A program made the position numbers and the translations under genes. The notes under the pieces were generated by a model that did not search any database, had not been told where the DNA came from, and worked only from the letters and a program-made list of their open reading frames with translations. This document shows, one piece after another, positions 1 through 10,549 of a stretch of DNA of 64,000 nt. Within the stretch, counting starts at the first letter, position 1; every line of letters starts with the position of its first letter. Source of the stretch: JALZKA01 sp963715405 (lineage in GTDB: Bacteria > Actinomycetota > Thermoleophilia > Solirubrobacterales > 70-9); contig OY970239.1 of the NCBI GenBank assembly GCA_963715405.1, positions 372,001 through 436,000 of the forward strand, in the 5' to 3' direction.

Positions 1-357
1 GCCTGGATGACCCTGCCCTTCATCTACCTGGCCGGGATCGGGGTCGGCTTCTTCGCCTCTTACCTGGCGGTGGTCGAACAGGTCGGCGAGGTCTCTGCCG
101 GCGGCTACTTCTTGATCTTTTGGATGTTCCAAAACCCGCCCGACTTGATCTTCAGCGTGATCAAGGGGATGTTCATGGCGACCGCGATCGTCCTCGTCGG
201 CTGCTACTACGGCTACACCGCCTCGGGCGGGCCGGTAGGAGTGGGCACGGCGACGGCGAAGTCGATGGTCTTAAACATCGTCTTGGTCCACATCATCGGG
301 ATGATGGGCACCCTCGTCTTCTGGGGGGCAAACCCACGCGCGCCGATAGGCGGATAG
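1..357 (+). CDS. MlaE/YrbE-family ABC transporter permease, C-terminal part
   Basis: The reading frame is open at the left edge of the window, so only the last 118 or so residues are present. They are strongly hydrophobic. The stretch GVGTATAKSMVLNIVLVHIIG followed by a short tail is what I recognise as the C-terminal end of MlaE/YrbE permeases, which act with an MlaF ATPase and MCE-domain proteins to move lipids or sterols across the envelope. The MlaF-like ATPase gene starts about 10 bases downstream, so the two are probably one operon. The true start lies outside the window. Confidence 0.8.
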   Translation, partial: AWMTLPFIYLAGIGVGFFASYLAVVEQVGEVSAGGYFLIFWMFQNPPDLIFSVIKGMFMATAIVLVGCYYGYTASGGPVGVGTATAKSMVLNIVLVHIIGMMGTLVFWGANPRAPIGG

Positions 358-366
358 GAGAAGGCT

Positions 367-1384
367 TTGGCTGACGAAGAGTCAGAGACCCGATCCACGA
401 CCAGGAGGCGGAAGAGAACGAAGAGGACGAGACATCCAGCTCGGCCTCCGATAGGCGATACGCGCAAGAGCGCGAAGTCAGATCGTGAGGAGCGCGAGGA
501 GCGTCAGGCCGAGTTCGAGAAGTTCGCCGAGGAGCAGGAGCGTGAGTCCGAGCCCTACGAGGAGCCCGCACCCGAGCTCGGGTGCGCTCCACAAGGACTA
601 CATCCTTCCCGGCGTCGCGTCAGACGAGGACAACCCCTACAAGTGGCATACGGGCGAGAAGCGCGACCACGGCGGCGAGGACGCGATCGAGGTCATCGAC
701 GTCGTCAAGCAGTTCGGCCGCATGCGGATCCTGAACGGCCTCTCGCTCGGCCTGCCCGACAACCAGATCTCGATGGTGCTCGGCCCGTCGGGTACCGGCA
801 AGTCGGTGCTGATCAAGCACATCGTCGGCCTGCTCTACCCCGACTCGGGCGATCTCCTCGTCCATGGCGAGTCGGTTCCCGGCATGTCGGACGACGAGCT
901 CTTCGAGATGCGCAAGAAGTTCGGCCTCCTCTTCCAGGACGGCGCGCTCTTCGGCTCGATGAACATCTGGGACAACGTCGCGTTCCCGCTTCGCCAGCAC
1001 ACCGACAAGGGCGAGGACGAGATCGGCGACATCGTCGGCCGCCGCCTCGAGGAGGTCGGCCTCGGGGGCGCGACCGAGAAGATGCCGAACGAGCTCTCGG
1101 GCGGAATGCGCAAGCGCGCCGGTTTCGCTCGCGCGCTCGTGCTCGATCCCGCGATCGTCATGTTCGACGAGCCGGACTCGGGCCTCGACCCTGTCCGCAC
1201 CGCGCTTCTCTGTGAGCTGATCCGCGAGATCCACGAGGAGAACGGCGGCTGCTACATGGTCATCAGCCACGACCTCGGCACCGCCCGGCGCATCGCCGAC
1301 TTCATCGCGGTGCTCTGGAAGGGCAAGATCGTCGAGTCCGGCCCGTCATCCGAGCTCTTCGACTCAGAGAACGAGTTCGTCTAG
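367..1384 (+). CDS. MlaF/Mkl-type ABC transporter ATP-binding protein (N-terminus frameshifted)
   Basis: This is the ATPase partner of the permease just upstream. From about 590 to the stop the frame is clean and holds a full ABC ATPase: Walker A GPSGTGKS, Q-loop LLFQDGALF, signature LSGGMRKR, Walker B VMFDEP and the H-loop histidine in VISHD. The likely TTG start at 367 opens a different frame with a highly charged Glu/Arg-rich leader, and at least one frameshift before about 590 is needed to join them. An acidic extension before the ATPase is plausible but its exact sequence cannot be read. The family drives MCE-dependent lipid import. Confidence 0.8.
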
Positions 1385-1694
1385 CCAGTTCCTCAACGCG
1401 GAGACCATCGGCCCCCTGGCGATGGATTAAGCGGCGGGGCCGGGCCGGCGGGGTGCGGTCCCCCGCGGCTGCGAAAGCTCAGCGAGTGAAGGGTTGACGT
1501 CGCTATAGCAACGCCAACCCTTCAATAGATGCCGAAGACCCCCTGGCTCCCGGTCCAACCCCCTTTAGTGCCCTTCCGAGCCTTCCGCGTTGTCGCCCGC
1601 GCTCGAAGCGACCACTCGGGGCTGCGTTGGCCGCGGGTTAAGCCGCTCGCGGACCGGCTTTCCGTTCCGGTTGCCCACGTAACCTGAATCGCGT
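1385..1694. other. Intergenic region with a family C palindrome
   Basis: About 310 bases separate the MlaF-like gene from the MMPL transporter. Apart from the 36-nt palindrome at 1488-1523 I see no gene, tRNA or clear promoter. The MMPL start at 1695 is preceded by TGAATCGCGT with no strong ribosome binding site. Confidence 0.5.
1488..1523. repeat. Family C 36-nt palindromic repeat, copy 1
   Basis: Arms GAAGGGTTGACGTCGCTA and TAGCAACGCCAACCCTTC pair with two mismatches around a central TATA. A second copy of the same length, and even more nearly perfect, lies at 56087-56122. It has no T-run, so it is not a classical intrinsic terminator. It sits 3' of the MlaF-like gene and could be a REP-like element or a transcript-end structure. 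Confidence 0.7.
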
Positions 1695-4510
1695 ATGAGG
1701 AGCGTGTTTGCGCGCGTTGGCGCGTGGTGTGTGGAGCGGCCGGGGCCGGTGATCGCGCTTGCGGTGCTGCTGGTGATCCTGGGCGCGGTGGGGGCGCTCA
1801 CCCTGAAGCCGAACGGCGAGGCGGACACGCTCGTCGACGAGAGCTCGGAGACCTATCAGGCGACCGAGGAGCTCAAGGAGAAGTTCGGCGACGACCCGAT
1901 CGTCGTCCTCATCAAGGGGGACCTCGAGCAGTTCGTCTCACGGAGGACCTTCAGCGGATCCTCTTCCTCGAGAGCTGCCTCGCGGGTACCGCGCCCGAGG
2001 GCGAGGTCGCGAAGGGGATCGAGACGCCGGAGGTGTGCAACGAGCTGGCCGACGTCGAGGCCGGCGCGGGTGGTCTATGGGCCGGCGACTTTCCTCAACC
2101 AGTTCGCCAAGCAGGCGACGCAGCAGTTCCAGGCGCGCAGCAGGCGGCCCGGAGAAGCAAGCGAAGTTCGCGGCAAGGCAGGCCTACAAGGCCGCGATCA
2201 AGAACGGCCTCGGCCAAGAGCAGGCGACGGCTCGCAGCCGAGGCGGCGGCCGAGGCAGGTCCAGAACGCATTTCACGCAGCAGGCGGTCCAGCTCGGGCT
2301 CGACTACGGGACTTCAGGGCCCGCCTTCGATCCAGGACCCCACCTTCGTCCGCGCCGTCGTCTTCGACAACCGCTTCACCGAGGCGACGCCGAAGTCGAA
2401 GTTCTCGGCGTTCTTCCCGTCTTCCGAATCGGTGGCGATCTCAGTTCGCCTTCGGCCGGACCTCACCGACGAGGAGCGAAGCGACGCGATCGACCTGATC
2501 CGCGAGGCGGCACCGACCGAGGACGTCTTCCAGATCCGCGACGCGTCGTTCCTGGTGTCGGGCCCGCCGGTCCTCGCCGACGGCCTGACCGACGAGCTCA
2601 GCGGGCAGATCACGATCCTCTTGATCGCCGCGCTCATCGTGATGGCGCTGGTCTTGGCGCTCGTCTTCGCGCCGCCGCTGCGCCTGCTTGCCGCTCGCCG
2701 TCGGCCTCGCCGCGAGCGCGATCGCCTTCGGGGCGCTCGCGCTGCTTCGGCGGCTCGCTGACGATGGCAGTGATCGCGGGGCTGCCGATCCTGATCGGCC
2801 TCGCGGTGGACTACGCGATCCAGATCCAGGCGCGCTTCACCGAGGCGCGCCGAGCCGGTTCTTCGCCCGCGCGCGCCGCTGCAGAGGCCGCGGCGAACGG
2901 CGGGCCCGTGGTCGCCACGGCCGGCCTTGCCACCGCGGCCGGCTTCCTGGTCCTGATCCTCTCGCCGATCCCGATGGTCCAGTCGTTCGGGCTCCTTCTG
3001 GTCGGCGGGCTCGCGATCGCCTTCGGTCTGCGTCATCACGGCCGGCCTCGCGATCCTCTCGATGACCGGGTCCGCTGATGGGCAAGGGAAGGTTCGCGCC
3101 TCTGGCCGTGGTCGCTTTCGCCCGGCCTCGGGCAGGTTCCACGGCGCCCGATTGGGTGACCCGCCTCCGAGCCGGCCTCTCGAAGCTCGGCCCGCGGTCG
3201 CTCGCCGCATCGATCGCGATCCCCGGCAAGGTGATCGCAGCCGCCGCCGTCCTGGCCGTCGCCGGATGGATCGCCGGCACGCAGACGAAGATCATCTCGG
3301 ACTTCCACGAGCTCCTGCCGGCGAGCCTGCCGGAGCTACAAGGACGTGGGCGCGCTCGAGGAGGAGACCGGCGTCTCGGGCTACGTCGACGTCGCGATCG
3401 ACGCGGACGACATCTGACCGACCCCGAGGTCGTCGCGTGGATGAAGGGACTATCGCGATCGCGTGCTCGAGGCGGGCGGCTACACCGACGAGCTGCCGCG
3501 ACCCCGAAGCCCGCGTCTGCCCGGCGATCTCCCTGCCCGACCTCTTCGGCGACGAGCCTCCGACGCAGGAGCGCATCCAGGGCGTCCTGTCGCTCCTTCC
3601 GCCCTACTTCGCGCAAGCGGTTGTCGAAACCGATCCCGAGACGGGGGAGATCGGCAACACGGCGCTCCTCGTCGTTCGGCATCAAGGTCATGCCCTTCGA
3701 CGAGCAGAAGGAGCTGGTGGACGAGATGCGCGCGCTCGTCGACACGCCCGGCGCGAGCCGCCGCCCGAGGGCGTCGAGGTGAGCGTCGACCCCGCCGTCG
3801 GGCTCCGAGGTGAACGTCCTCGGACTCGCCGTGCTGGCCGCCGACGCCAACGCCTCGCTCGGCTCCAACCGCTATCTCCTGACCTTCGCCGGCCTCGGCG
3901 CCGTCGCGCTGGTTCTCTTCGCTCGTCGGCTTTGCTGCCCGGCGGCGCGGACGCGTCCGCAAGTCCGGCGAAGGCGGCTACGGCGCGGCCGCCGGCAAGG
4001 CCGCGCGCCGCGCCCTCGTGCCGCTCATCCCGGTCGTTCTCGCGCCCGGCTGGTCGGCGCTCGTGCTGGAGGGCGCGCAGCTCGACCTGAACCCGATGTC
4101 CGCGACGCTCGGCGCGCTCGTGATCGCGATCGCGACCGAGTTCAGCGTCCTGCTCTCGGCGCGCTACTACGAGGAGCGCGAGCGCGGCGAGTCGGTCGGC
4201 GAGGCGCTCCGGCTGACCTACTCGCGCACCGGCGCGGCCGTGATCGCCTCCGGGCCTGACCGCGATCGCCGGCTTCGCCGTCCTCGCGCTCGCGGCGCCC
4301 GTTCAGGCGATCTTCGGCGCCGACGCGATCAGGATGCTGACCGAGTTCGGCCTCGTCGGCGTCATCGACCTGGCGATCGCGCTCGCCGGCGTCCTCCTGG
4401 TGCTGCCGGCCGTCCTGGTCTGGGCGGAGGGCGACTTCGCATGCCGCGCGCGCGGCAGCCTCGGCCGCGTCCGCCGCCGGCGCCCTGCCGAGGCACCCGC
4501 GGTCCGATGA
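1695..4510 (+). pseudogene. MMPL/RND-superfamily transporter, broken by many frameshifts
   Basis: A single transporter of roughly 935 residues can be followed through all three frames. It opens with a membrane helix (RPGPVIALAVLLVILGAVGA), then an extracytoplasmic segment (PTFVRAVVFDN..., EDVFQIRDASFLVSGPPVLAD) and a helical block with LPILIGLAVDYAIQIQARF. The second half repeats this plan, ending with LVIAIATEFSVLLSARYYEE and AIALAGVLLVLPAVLVWAEG. The duplicated arrangement and the G-x-x-V/T-D/E-Y/F-like intramembrane motifs are typical of MMPL lipid or drug exporters. At least ten frame changes are needed. Conserved sequence resumes after each one, which fits sequencing indels better than old decay. 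The last frame ends at TGA 4508-4510, overlapping the next ATG. Confidence 0.75.
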
Positions 4511-5231
4511 GCGAGCCGCCTCGCCGCCCGGGTGAGGAGGCGCCGGAGGGCGAAAAGCCGCAAGCCGTCGGCGCGCTATCCGGTGATCGTCGGGATCGCG
4601 TTCGTGATCCTGATCGCCTACGCCACCTACAACTCGATCCAGACCGACGAGGGCGGCCTTCTCGGCGCCGACGACGCGGAGCGGGGGAGGGCCCTTCCGG
4701 AGTTCGCCGTGCCCGACATCCAGAGCGGATCTCGAGGCGGACGCGAACGTCTTTCAGGACGATTGCGAGACGGCTCGCAGAACCCCTGCCCCGAGCCGCG
4801 CGTTCCCGCGTGCCGGATCGAAGAGGATCGAGGCGATCCGCGTCTGCGATCTCTTCGACAAGCCGCTCGCGATCTCGTTCTGGTTCACCGGCGGCGCCGA
4901 CTGCCTGGAAGAGCAGGACGCCTTCAACAGCGCCTCCGAGCGCTTCGAGGGCGAGATCAACTTCCTCTCGGTGAACATCCGCGACGACATCGACGAGGTC
5001 CGCTCGATCGTCGGACGAGCGCGGCTGGACGGTGCCGGTCGGATGGGACTCGGGACGGCGCCGTCTCAAACACCTACCGGGTCGGCCTTTGCCCGACCTG
5101 GCCCTCGCCCTGCCCGGCGGGCTCCTCGACGAGGCCTGATCGGTACGGACTCCTTCACCGAGGAAGCGCTCGACGAAGAGCTCGAGAGCCTGATCGCGGA
5201 AGCCCGAAAGCGCGAGACTCAGGTCAAGTGA
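4507..5231 (+). pseudogene. Membrane-anchored TlpA/thioredoxin-like protein, frameshifted
   Basis: The ATG overlaps the MMPL stop (ATGA), suggesting translational coupling. A charged Pro-rich leader is followed by one membrane helix (ARYPVIVGIAFVILIAYATY) and, after further frame changes, a thioredoxin-fold segment: KPLAISFWFTGGADCLEEQD, then FLSVNIRDDIDEVRSIV and a cis-Pro-like LCPTWPF. Only one cysteine sits where the usual C-x-x-C would be, so a disulfide reductase role is doubtful. The final frame is intact from about 5115 to TGA 5229-5231. At least three frameshifts are present. Confidence 0.55.
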
Positions 5232-5289
5232 GCGGACCGCGAAGAACACGACCTGGGCGCCGAGCTCGAGTCGAGCCGATCGCACCGCC

Positions 5290-5917
5290 GTGCCGGAGCG
5301 CGGCTGGGTCTCCGGCGACGTATCCGAGGAGCTGGCGGGGTCGGGCGTTCACTACCTGCTGGTCGAGCGAGGCTCGGGGCGCAGCCCGCGCCACGTCAAG
5401 GACCGCCTCAAGGTCCTGGCAGGCCGCTTCTCTGGCGCGCAGGCCGTGAACCTGCGCCACCAGGCGATTCCCTGGGCCTACCGCGTCTTCTTTCGGCACA
5501 TCGGCCTCGACCCGGACGAGCAGCGCACGCCGGTCGAAGAGGTCGCGCTCGAGCGGATGCGGAAAGGGCGGCTTCCCTTCGGTCAGCCTGCTCGACGACG
5601 CGCTCACGATCGCGATCGCCGAATCCGGCGTGGCGCTCCGCGCTTTCGACGCCGACCGGGTCGAGGGCCGGCTCGGGATCCGCCTGAGCGCTCCCGGCGA
5701 GCCGCTCGAGGGCAGGCCGGGCGAGCTTCCCACGGAACGCTCGTGATCGCTGACGAGGCGCGGCCGCTCGCGCTTCTCTTCGGCGCGATGGGTGCGGGCC
5801 GCGGCGTCTCGAAGCAAGACGAAGCGCACCCTGCTCTGCGCGATCCAGGTCCGCGGGGTGCCCGATATCGCGGTCGAGGAGGCTTTGTGGCTTGCCGCGG
5901 GAGTGCTGCGAAGTTAG
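5290..5917 (+). CDS. B3/B4 tRNA-binding-domain protein (frameshifted)
   Basis: From the GTG at 5290 the protein reads PERGWVSGDVSEELAGSGVH and continues through AVNLRHQAIPWAYRVFFRHIG, a core I recognise from stand-alone B3/B4 domains, the editing-like domain of phenylalanyl-tRNA synthetase beta chain. The continuation SLLDDALTIAIAESGVALRAF and TLLCAIQVRGVPDIAVEEAL lies in neighbouring frames and ends at TAG 5915-5917, giving about 210 residues, normal for the family. These proteins are thought to bind tRNA or amino acids, but their function is not settled. An in-frame GTG at 5228 overlapping the previous stop is in another frame. Confidence 0.6.
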
Positions 5918-5990
5918 ATGGCGTCGGTTGCGGGTGGCGCGCCGCCCAATCCGCGGTTAGAATGCCTCGAAGGCAAGTGGGATCGAAGGT

Positions 5991-6489
5991 ATGGCTGAAG
6001 CACTCGATCACAACCTGATGGAGACGGCAGCCGGAGGCGACAGAGGCAGCGTGCCCCTGGAGCATCTCGTCACGACCGACGATCGGCCGGTCCGCGACGA
6101 GCTTCGCCGCCAGATCGCCCGGCTCGAACAGCAGCTCTCCGAGCTTTGGACGTCTGCCTTCCCGCGCAAGGGCATCGAGTGGTCAGGTCGGCGCCGTGGG
6201 CGGCCCTCGCATCCTCGGCGCAGCCGAGCTCGAGCGGATCCGCGACGCGCTCTTGGTTCGCATCCGCGAGGCGCAGACCGAGCTGGGTCGCCGCGCGGAC
6301 GCCGAAGAGCGAAATCGCGGCCTCGTCGAGCGCATGATCGCCGAGCCCGAGCGCTATCCGTGGGTTCAGATCTCGAACGAGGACGTCGGCGACCGCGACT
6401 GCAAGCATTGGCACTCGCGCCCGCGCTGGGGCATCCTCGGGATGCTCATGGGCTGGTGGCGGGTCAGGCTCTCCTCCGGTTGCCCTTAG
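5991..6489 (+). CDS. Conserved hypothetical protein (one frameshift)
   Basis: The ATG at 5991 follows a GATCGAAGG ribosome binding site. The N-terminal part (EHLVTTDDRPVRDELRRQIA, a helical coiled-coil-like stretch) runs to about 6180. The protein then continues in another frame with ELERIRDALLVRIREAQTEL and ends with the Trp/His-rich tail KHWHSRPRWGILGMLMGWW. No enzyme motif is visible. The tail pattern makes me think of small conserved actinobacterial proteins, but I cannot name a family. Confidence 0.5.
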
Positions 6490-6521
6490 CCAAGGGGCCG
6501 TCGGCCCCTCGCCCAGAGCTA

Positions 6522-7015
6522 GTGGCAAAGAAGCGAAAGAAGCGGCCACGCCGCCCTCGCGAGGCCACGCCCGAAGCGGCGCCGAAGCCGGCGGTCTCGC
6601 GCCAGGCCGCGGAGCGAAAGCGCGCCGCTGCCGAGGACACTCGCCCGCCCGCGCCCTGGGGGTCATTCCCGCTGGTGGAGATCTGCGTGCTCGTCGGGAA
6701 TCATCCTCGTGGTCGTCGGCCTCATCATCGGCACCGACCGAGGGGCCCTCGCGATCGGCGTCGGGATCGGCCTGGCCGCGCTCGGCGGCCTGGAGCTTGC
6801 GATCCGCGAGCACTTCGCGGGCTTCCGCTCGCACTCCTCGATGCTCGCCGGCGTTCCGGCCATCGCGACGCTTGGCCTGCTGTTCTACGCCGGGCCCGAA
6901 TCGCTCGAGCCGATCGCGCGACGTGGCGATCGCCGCGGTCGTCTTCGCCGCCGCGTTCTACGGGTTCACGGCGATGTTCAAGCGCAAGGCGGGCGTCGCG
7001 TTCAAGCTGCGCTGA
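6522..7015 (+). CDS. Small membrane protein with basic N-terminal tail (frameshifted)
   Basis: A GTG at 6522 opens a Lys/Arg/Pro-rich leader (KKRKKRPRRPREATPEAAPK). Two frame changes later the protein continues as hydrophobic helices (ILVVVGLIIGTDRGALAIGV, MLAGVPAIATLGLLFYA, DVAIAAVVFAAAFYGFTAM) and ends with FKRKAGVAFKLR. It looks like an inner-membrane protein of about 160 residues with three or four helices. No function can be assigned. Confidence 0.5.
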
Positions 7016-7037
7016 CGCCCTCCTGCAGGTGACGTTC

Positions 7038-7387
7038 CTAACCCTGGCCGAAACCCTGGCGCTGCTCGAGCTCCGAGGCGAGCATCTGGCGCTGGCGCGA
7101 CGTGAGCCTGCCGAGCTCGCGGTTCTCGTTCAGGGTGAGCGCGTTCAGGAACTTCCGCGAGCGGGTCCGGCCCCAGCGGCGCTGGCTGCGCAGGAGCTCG
7201 CCAACGGTCATCGTCTCCGCCTGCCAGGGACACTCGCGAACGACCTCTGCCGTCTCGACCTGGCTCCTGCTCCCACCTCCCGCTTGAGCTGTGCTCGGGC
7301 AAGTCGGACTCGGTTGGCCTCGGCCAGGGCCTCCATGTGCTGGGGGACCTGCTTTGGCGCAGGGGCAATCGTTGTGGCAGCTTCCAT
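7038..7387 (-). CDS. Actinobacterial integration host factor (mIHF-like), one frameshift
   Basis: The minus-strand ATG at 7387 follows an AGAGGAGG ribosome binding site. The N-terminus (MEALAEANRVRLARAQLKRE) lies in one frame. After a frame change near 7275 the protein continues ETAEVVRECPWQAETMTVGE, LLRSQRRWGRTRSRKFLNAL and ends near GRLTSRQRQMLASELEQRQG. This is the helical DNA-binding arrangement of actinobacterial IHF (about 105-115 residues), a nucleoid protein needed for chromosome compaction and some site-specific recombination. The next gene upstream in transcription is the convergently distant oxoamine synthase. Confidence 0.65.
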
Positions 7388-7393
7388 CGTCAC

Positions 7394-7673
7394 TCCTCCT
7401 CTGAAGTGTGCGTCAGGCGGGGGTATCGGATATTGGGCGCGCAGGCCGGTCCACTCGGAACCCCAGCGGGCGTCCCCCGGGAGCGTGAGGAGTCGGGGGC
7501 TTACCTCTCCTCTAGCTCCCTGTCACTGGACCTGAGTCCAGCGCGAGGGGGAACTTAGGCGAGTGGCGCCCGAAACGTCCAACTCGAACCCCCCCTGAAC
7601 AATACGTCACCCTCGCTAAGAGCACCTTTTTTGTTTCCGGTAACGCCTTGTTCACAATTGGACAAGTGCATAA
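7394..7673. other. Intergenic region, no gene recognised
   Basis: Between the IHF-like gene and the end of the oxoamine synthase gene, this 280-base stretch includes the likely IHF promoter region. It also has an AT-richer patch (7611-7670) with a weak hairpin CTTGTTC/GGACAAG. No T-run follows it on the minus strand. I see no coding potential. Confidence 0.4.
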
Positions 7674-8938
7674 CTACCCCGCGCGGGGTACTTCTGGATA
7701 CTTCTTCAGGGTCTTCTCGATGATCTCGAGCGCGCGGTCGAGATGCTCCTCGGTGATGGGTCGCCATCAGCGAGGTGCGAAGGAGCGCGGCGCCCGGCGG
7801 GACGGCGGGGTGGATCGCGACGTTGGTGTAGACGCCGGCGTCGAAGAGCTCCTTCCAAAGGAGGACGGCCTGCCAGTCCTCGCCGACGACGACCGGGACC
7901 ACCGGCGAGGAAGCCTCAGAGCCGTCGGGAAGCTTTCCCGGATCGACGACCTGGAGGCCGAGCTCGCGAAAGCCCGCGGCGAAGGTAGTCGGCGTTTGCG
8001 AGCAGCTGCGCCATCAGCTCGGGCCCCTCGGAGCGCACCACCCGCAGCGCCGCCAGCGCCGCGCCGACCGCCGCGGGCACCGCCGAGGCGGTGAAGATGA
8101 ACGGGCCGGGAGGAGAAGCGGATGTAGTCGATGACCTCGGACGAGCCGGCGATGAAGCCGCCGCACGAGGCGAGGCTCTTCGAGAACGTGCCCATGCGAA
8201 GGTCGACGCGGTCCTCGACGCCGAGGAGCTCGGAGGCCCCTGCGCCGCGTGCGCCGAGGACGCCGACGCCGTGCGCCTCGTCGACCATGAGCCGGGCGCC
8301 GTAGCGCTCGCACAGATCGGCAGATCGTGGGCAGGTCGGCCAGGTCGCCCTCCATCGAGAAGACGCCATCGACGATCACGAGGACGCCGCCGCCGTCCGC
8401 CGCCGCGCGCTCGAGCATCCGCTCGAGCTTCGGCATCTGGTTGTGGCGGAACGGCCGGAGCTTTGCGCCGGAGAGCTTGACGCCGTCCATGATCGAGGCG
8501 TGGTCGGCCGAGTCGCAGATCACCGTGTCCGACGGGCCGAGGATCGTGCCGATCGATCCGGCGTTGGCCTGGTGGCCGGTGGTGAAGACGAGCGTCTCCT
8601 CGGTTCCCATCCACTCGGCGAGCTCTCGCTCGAGCTCGACGTGGAGCGGCGTGGTGCCGTTGAGGAAGCGCGAGCCGGTGAGGCCCGGTGCCGTAGCGGT
8701 CGAGCGCGTCGCGGGCGCCTTGGCGGACCCGCTCGTCGCCCGTCAGGCCGAGGTAGTTGTTCGAGCCGAGCATCACGACCTCGCGGCCCTCGACCTCCAT
8801 GAGCGGCCCGGCCTCGGACTCGATCAGGCGGAAGTACGGGAGGAGGTCGTTCTCCCGCGCCGCCTCCAGTTGCTCCATGCGGTCATGGCTCGTGGCCTTC
8901 GCGAAGACGTCGACGGGAGCGCGGGCGGTCTCGGACAT
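7674..8938 (-). pseudogene. Alpha-oxoamine synthase (AONS/KBL family, PLP-dependent), frameshifted
   Basis: The ATG at 8938 opens SETARAPVDVFAKATSHDRM, then GSNNYLGLTGDERVRQGARD, the entry signature of the family. After frame changes come the cofactor-binding TGHQANAGSIGTIL, the aspartate motif LMVDEAHGVGVLG and the lysine motif GTFSKSLASCGGF, whose Lys would bind PLP. The end YPEVPRAG stops at 7674. Family members condense an amino acid with an acyl-CoA (biotin, threonine catabolism, sphingolipid or autoinducer synthesis). The substrate cannot be told from sequence. The divergent GNAT-like gene, 54 bases away, may act with it on an acyl product. About four frameshifts are present. Confidence 0.7.
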
Positions 8939-8992
8939 GCCGTCAATCTTTCCAGAGCGGGCCTCGAATGCCGCTCCGATACCGTGCGCGCC

Positions 8993-10126
8993 GTGGCTTT
9001 GGCCGTCCGCACCGTCTCGGGCCGCAAGGATATGAACGCGTTCATCGACGTGCCGTTCCGCCTGCGCAGAGGACGATCCGCAGTGGGTCCCGCCCCTTCG
9101 CTTCGAGCGCCGGGCCTTCCTCGACCGCAAGAAGAACCCATGGTTCGAGCACGCGGAGGCCGAGTACTTCCTGTGCCGAGCGCGACGGCGAGCCGGTCGG
9201 GCGGATCACGGCGCACGTCGATCAGCCGCTGGGACGAATACCAGGGCGGCTCGGACGGGATGTTCGGCTTCTTCGAGGTCGCGAACGACCCCGAGGCGGC
9301 GAACGCGCTCGCTCGACGCGGCTACCGATTGGGTCCGCGCGCGCGGCCGCGAGCGCATCCTCGGGCCGATGGACTTCACGATGAACGACGAGTGCGGGAT
9401 CCTGATCGAGGGCTACGACGAGCCCTCGATGATCCTCGAGCCGTGGCACCCGCCGTATTACCGCGAGCTGATGGACGGCGTACGGGATGGAGAAGCGGAT
9501 CGACCTCCTCATGTGGGAGCTCTGGTTCGGCGACCTCGAGCAGGGCGATCAGTTCACGCCGATGATCCACGCCGCCGCCGAGGAGTCGCGCGCAAAGGGC
9601 GTGACCGTGCGCGACATGAAGCGCTCGGACATGGAGGCGGAGGTGACCCGCTTCATGGAGGTCTACAACGTCGCCTGGGGGAAGAACTGGGGCTTCGTCC
9701 CGATCACCGAGGCGGAGGTTCGACTTCCAGGCGAAGAACCTGAAGCCGGTCCTCGACGAGAACTGGGCGATGATCGCCGAGAAGGACGGCGAGGTCATCG
9801 GCGCCGCGCTCACGCTGCCCGACGTCGACCAGGCGCTCACGAAGATGAACGGGCGGCTCCTGCCGACCGGCTGGATCCACTTCCTGCGTCGCAAGCGCTA
9901 CATCGACCGCCTGCGAGTCTTCGCGCTCGGCGTCCTGCCCCAGCACCAGCATCTCGGCGTCGCCGCGGCCCTTTACGAGCGCCACCTCCACTCGGCCGAG
10001 AACCACGGCCCGCCCGGCGGGCACATGGGCTGGATCCTCGAGACGAACAAGCCGATGAACCGCGCCATGGAGGGAATGGGCGGCAAGGTCGTCCAGCGCT
10101 ACCGGATCTACGAGAAGGCGCTCTGA
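8993..10126 (+). pseudogene. GNAT-fold N-acyltransferase-like protein (~380 aa), frameshifted
   Basis: A GTG at 8993 (or ATG 9032) starts the protein. The segments DDPQWVPPLRFERRAFLDRK, RERILGPMDFTMNDECGILI and, intact from about 9745 on, VFALGVLPQHQHLGVAAALY (the acyl-CoA-binding loop region) identify a large GNAT-like family. The last 118 residues are uninterrupted and end ...MGGKVVQRYRIYEKAL. Earlier parts need about four frame changes. It is divergently transcribed from the oxoamine synthase gene, sharing a 54-base promoter region, so a joint role in making an acylated amino-ketone or sphingoid-like lipid is possible but unproven. Confidence 0.6.
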
Positions 10127-10194
10127 GCCCAGGGGTCAGACCCGGGCGCGACCCTCTGTGTCGCCACCCGCGCCCTCTGCCTATAGTGGTAGGC

Positions 10195-10496
10195 GTGAGG
10201 GAGCAGGTGTTGCAGGCCGAGGCGGTTGAGGAGACCGAGCCGGGGGATGAGCGCCCGCTGCCGCGCCGCTGCAGGCCCGTGCCGAGGTGGTTCCGTTCTC
10301 CAGCGAGGCGCGCACGGTCGCGATTGCGGCGGCTGGCGGCATCGTCGCCGGCGCTGCGACCGTCGTCGTCGCCAAGGCGGTCTCGAGGGCTGCGTCGCCC
10401 TCGAAGCGCTCGAAGCGCACGATCGCCGGGCGCAAGCGAGACGACGTGATCGCCAGCCGCTCCTTTCTGGTCGACGTTCACCTGCTCGGCCGCTGA
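10195..10496 (+). CDS. Short single-helix membrane protein (one frameshift)
   Basis: A GTG at 10195 opens an acidic leader (REQVLQAEAVEETEPGDERP). The second half lies in another frame: EARTVAIAAAGGIVAGAATV is a membrane helix, followed by the basic tail SPSKRSKRTIAGRKRDDVIA. The result is about 100 residues. The organisation (acidic head, Gly/Ala-rich helix, basic tail) is common among small actinobacterial membrane proteins. No function is suggested. Confidence 0.4.
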
Positions 10497-10549
10497 ACAG
10501 CGGCGCGGCCATCGCATCCGCCGCCACCGAGAGTAGGAATAACCGCGAT

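Noticed and set aside
7648..7667. Hairpin CTTGTTC/GGACAAG as a terminator
   Set aside because: Short, with a G-T pair, and no T-run on the relevant strand.
10130..10160. GGGGTCAGACCC-type repeat after the GNAT-like gene
   Set aside because: A short motif common at actinobacterial gene ends; only one copy is seen and no clear structure, so it is not listed as a feature.
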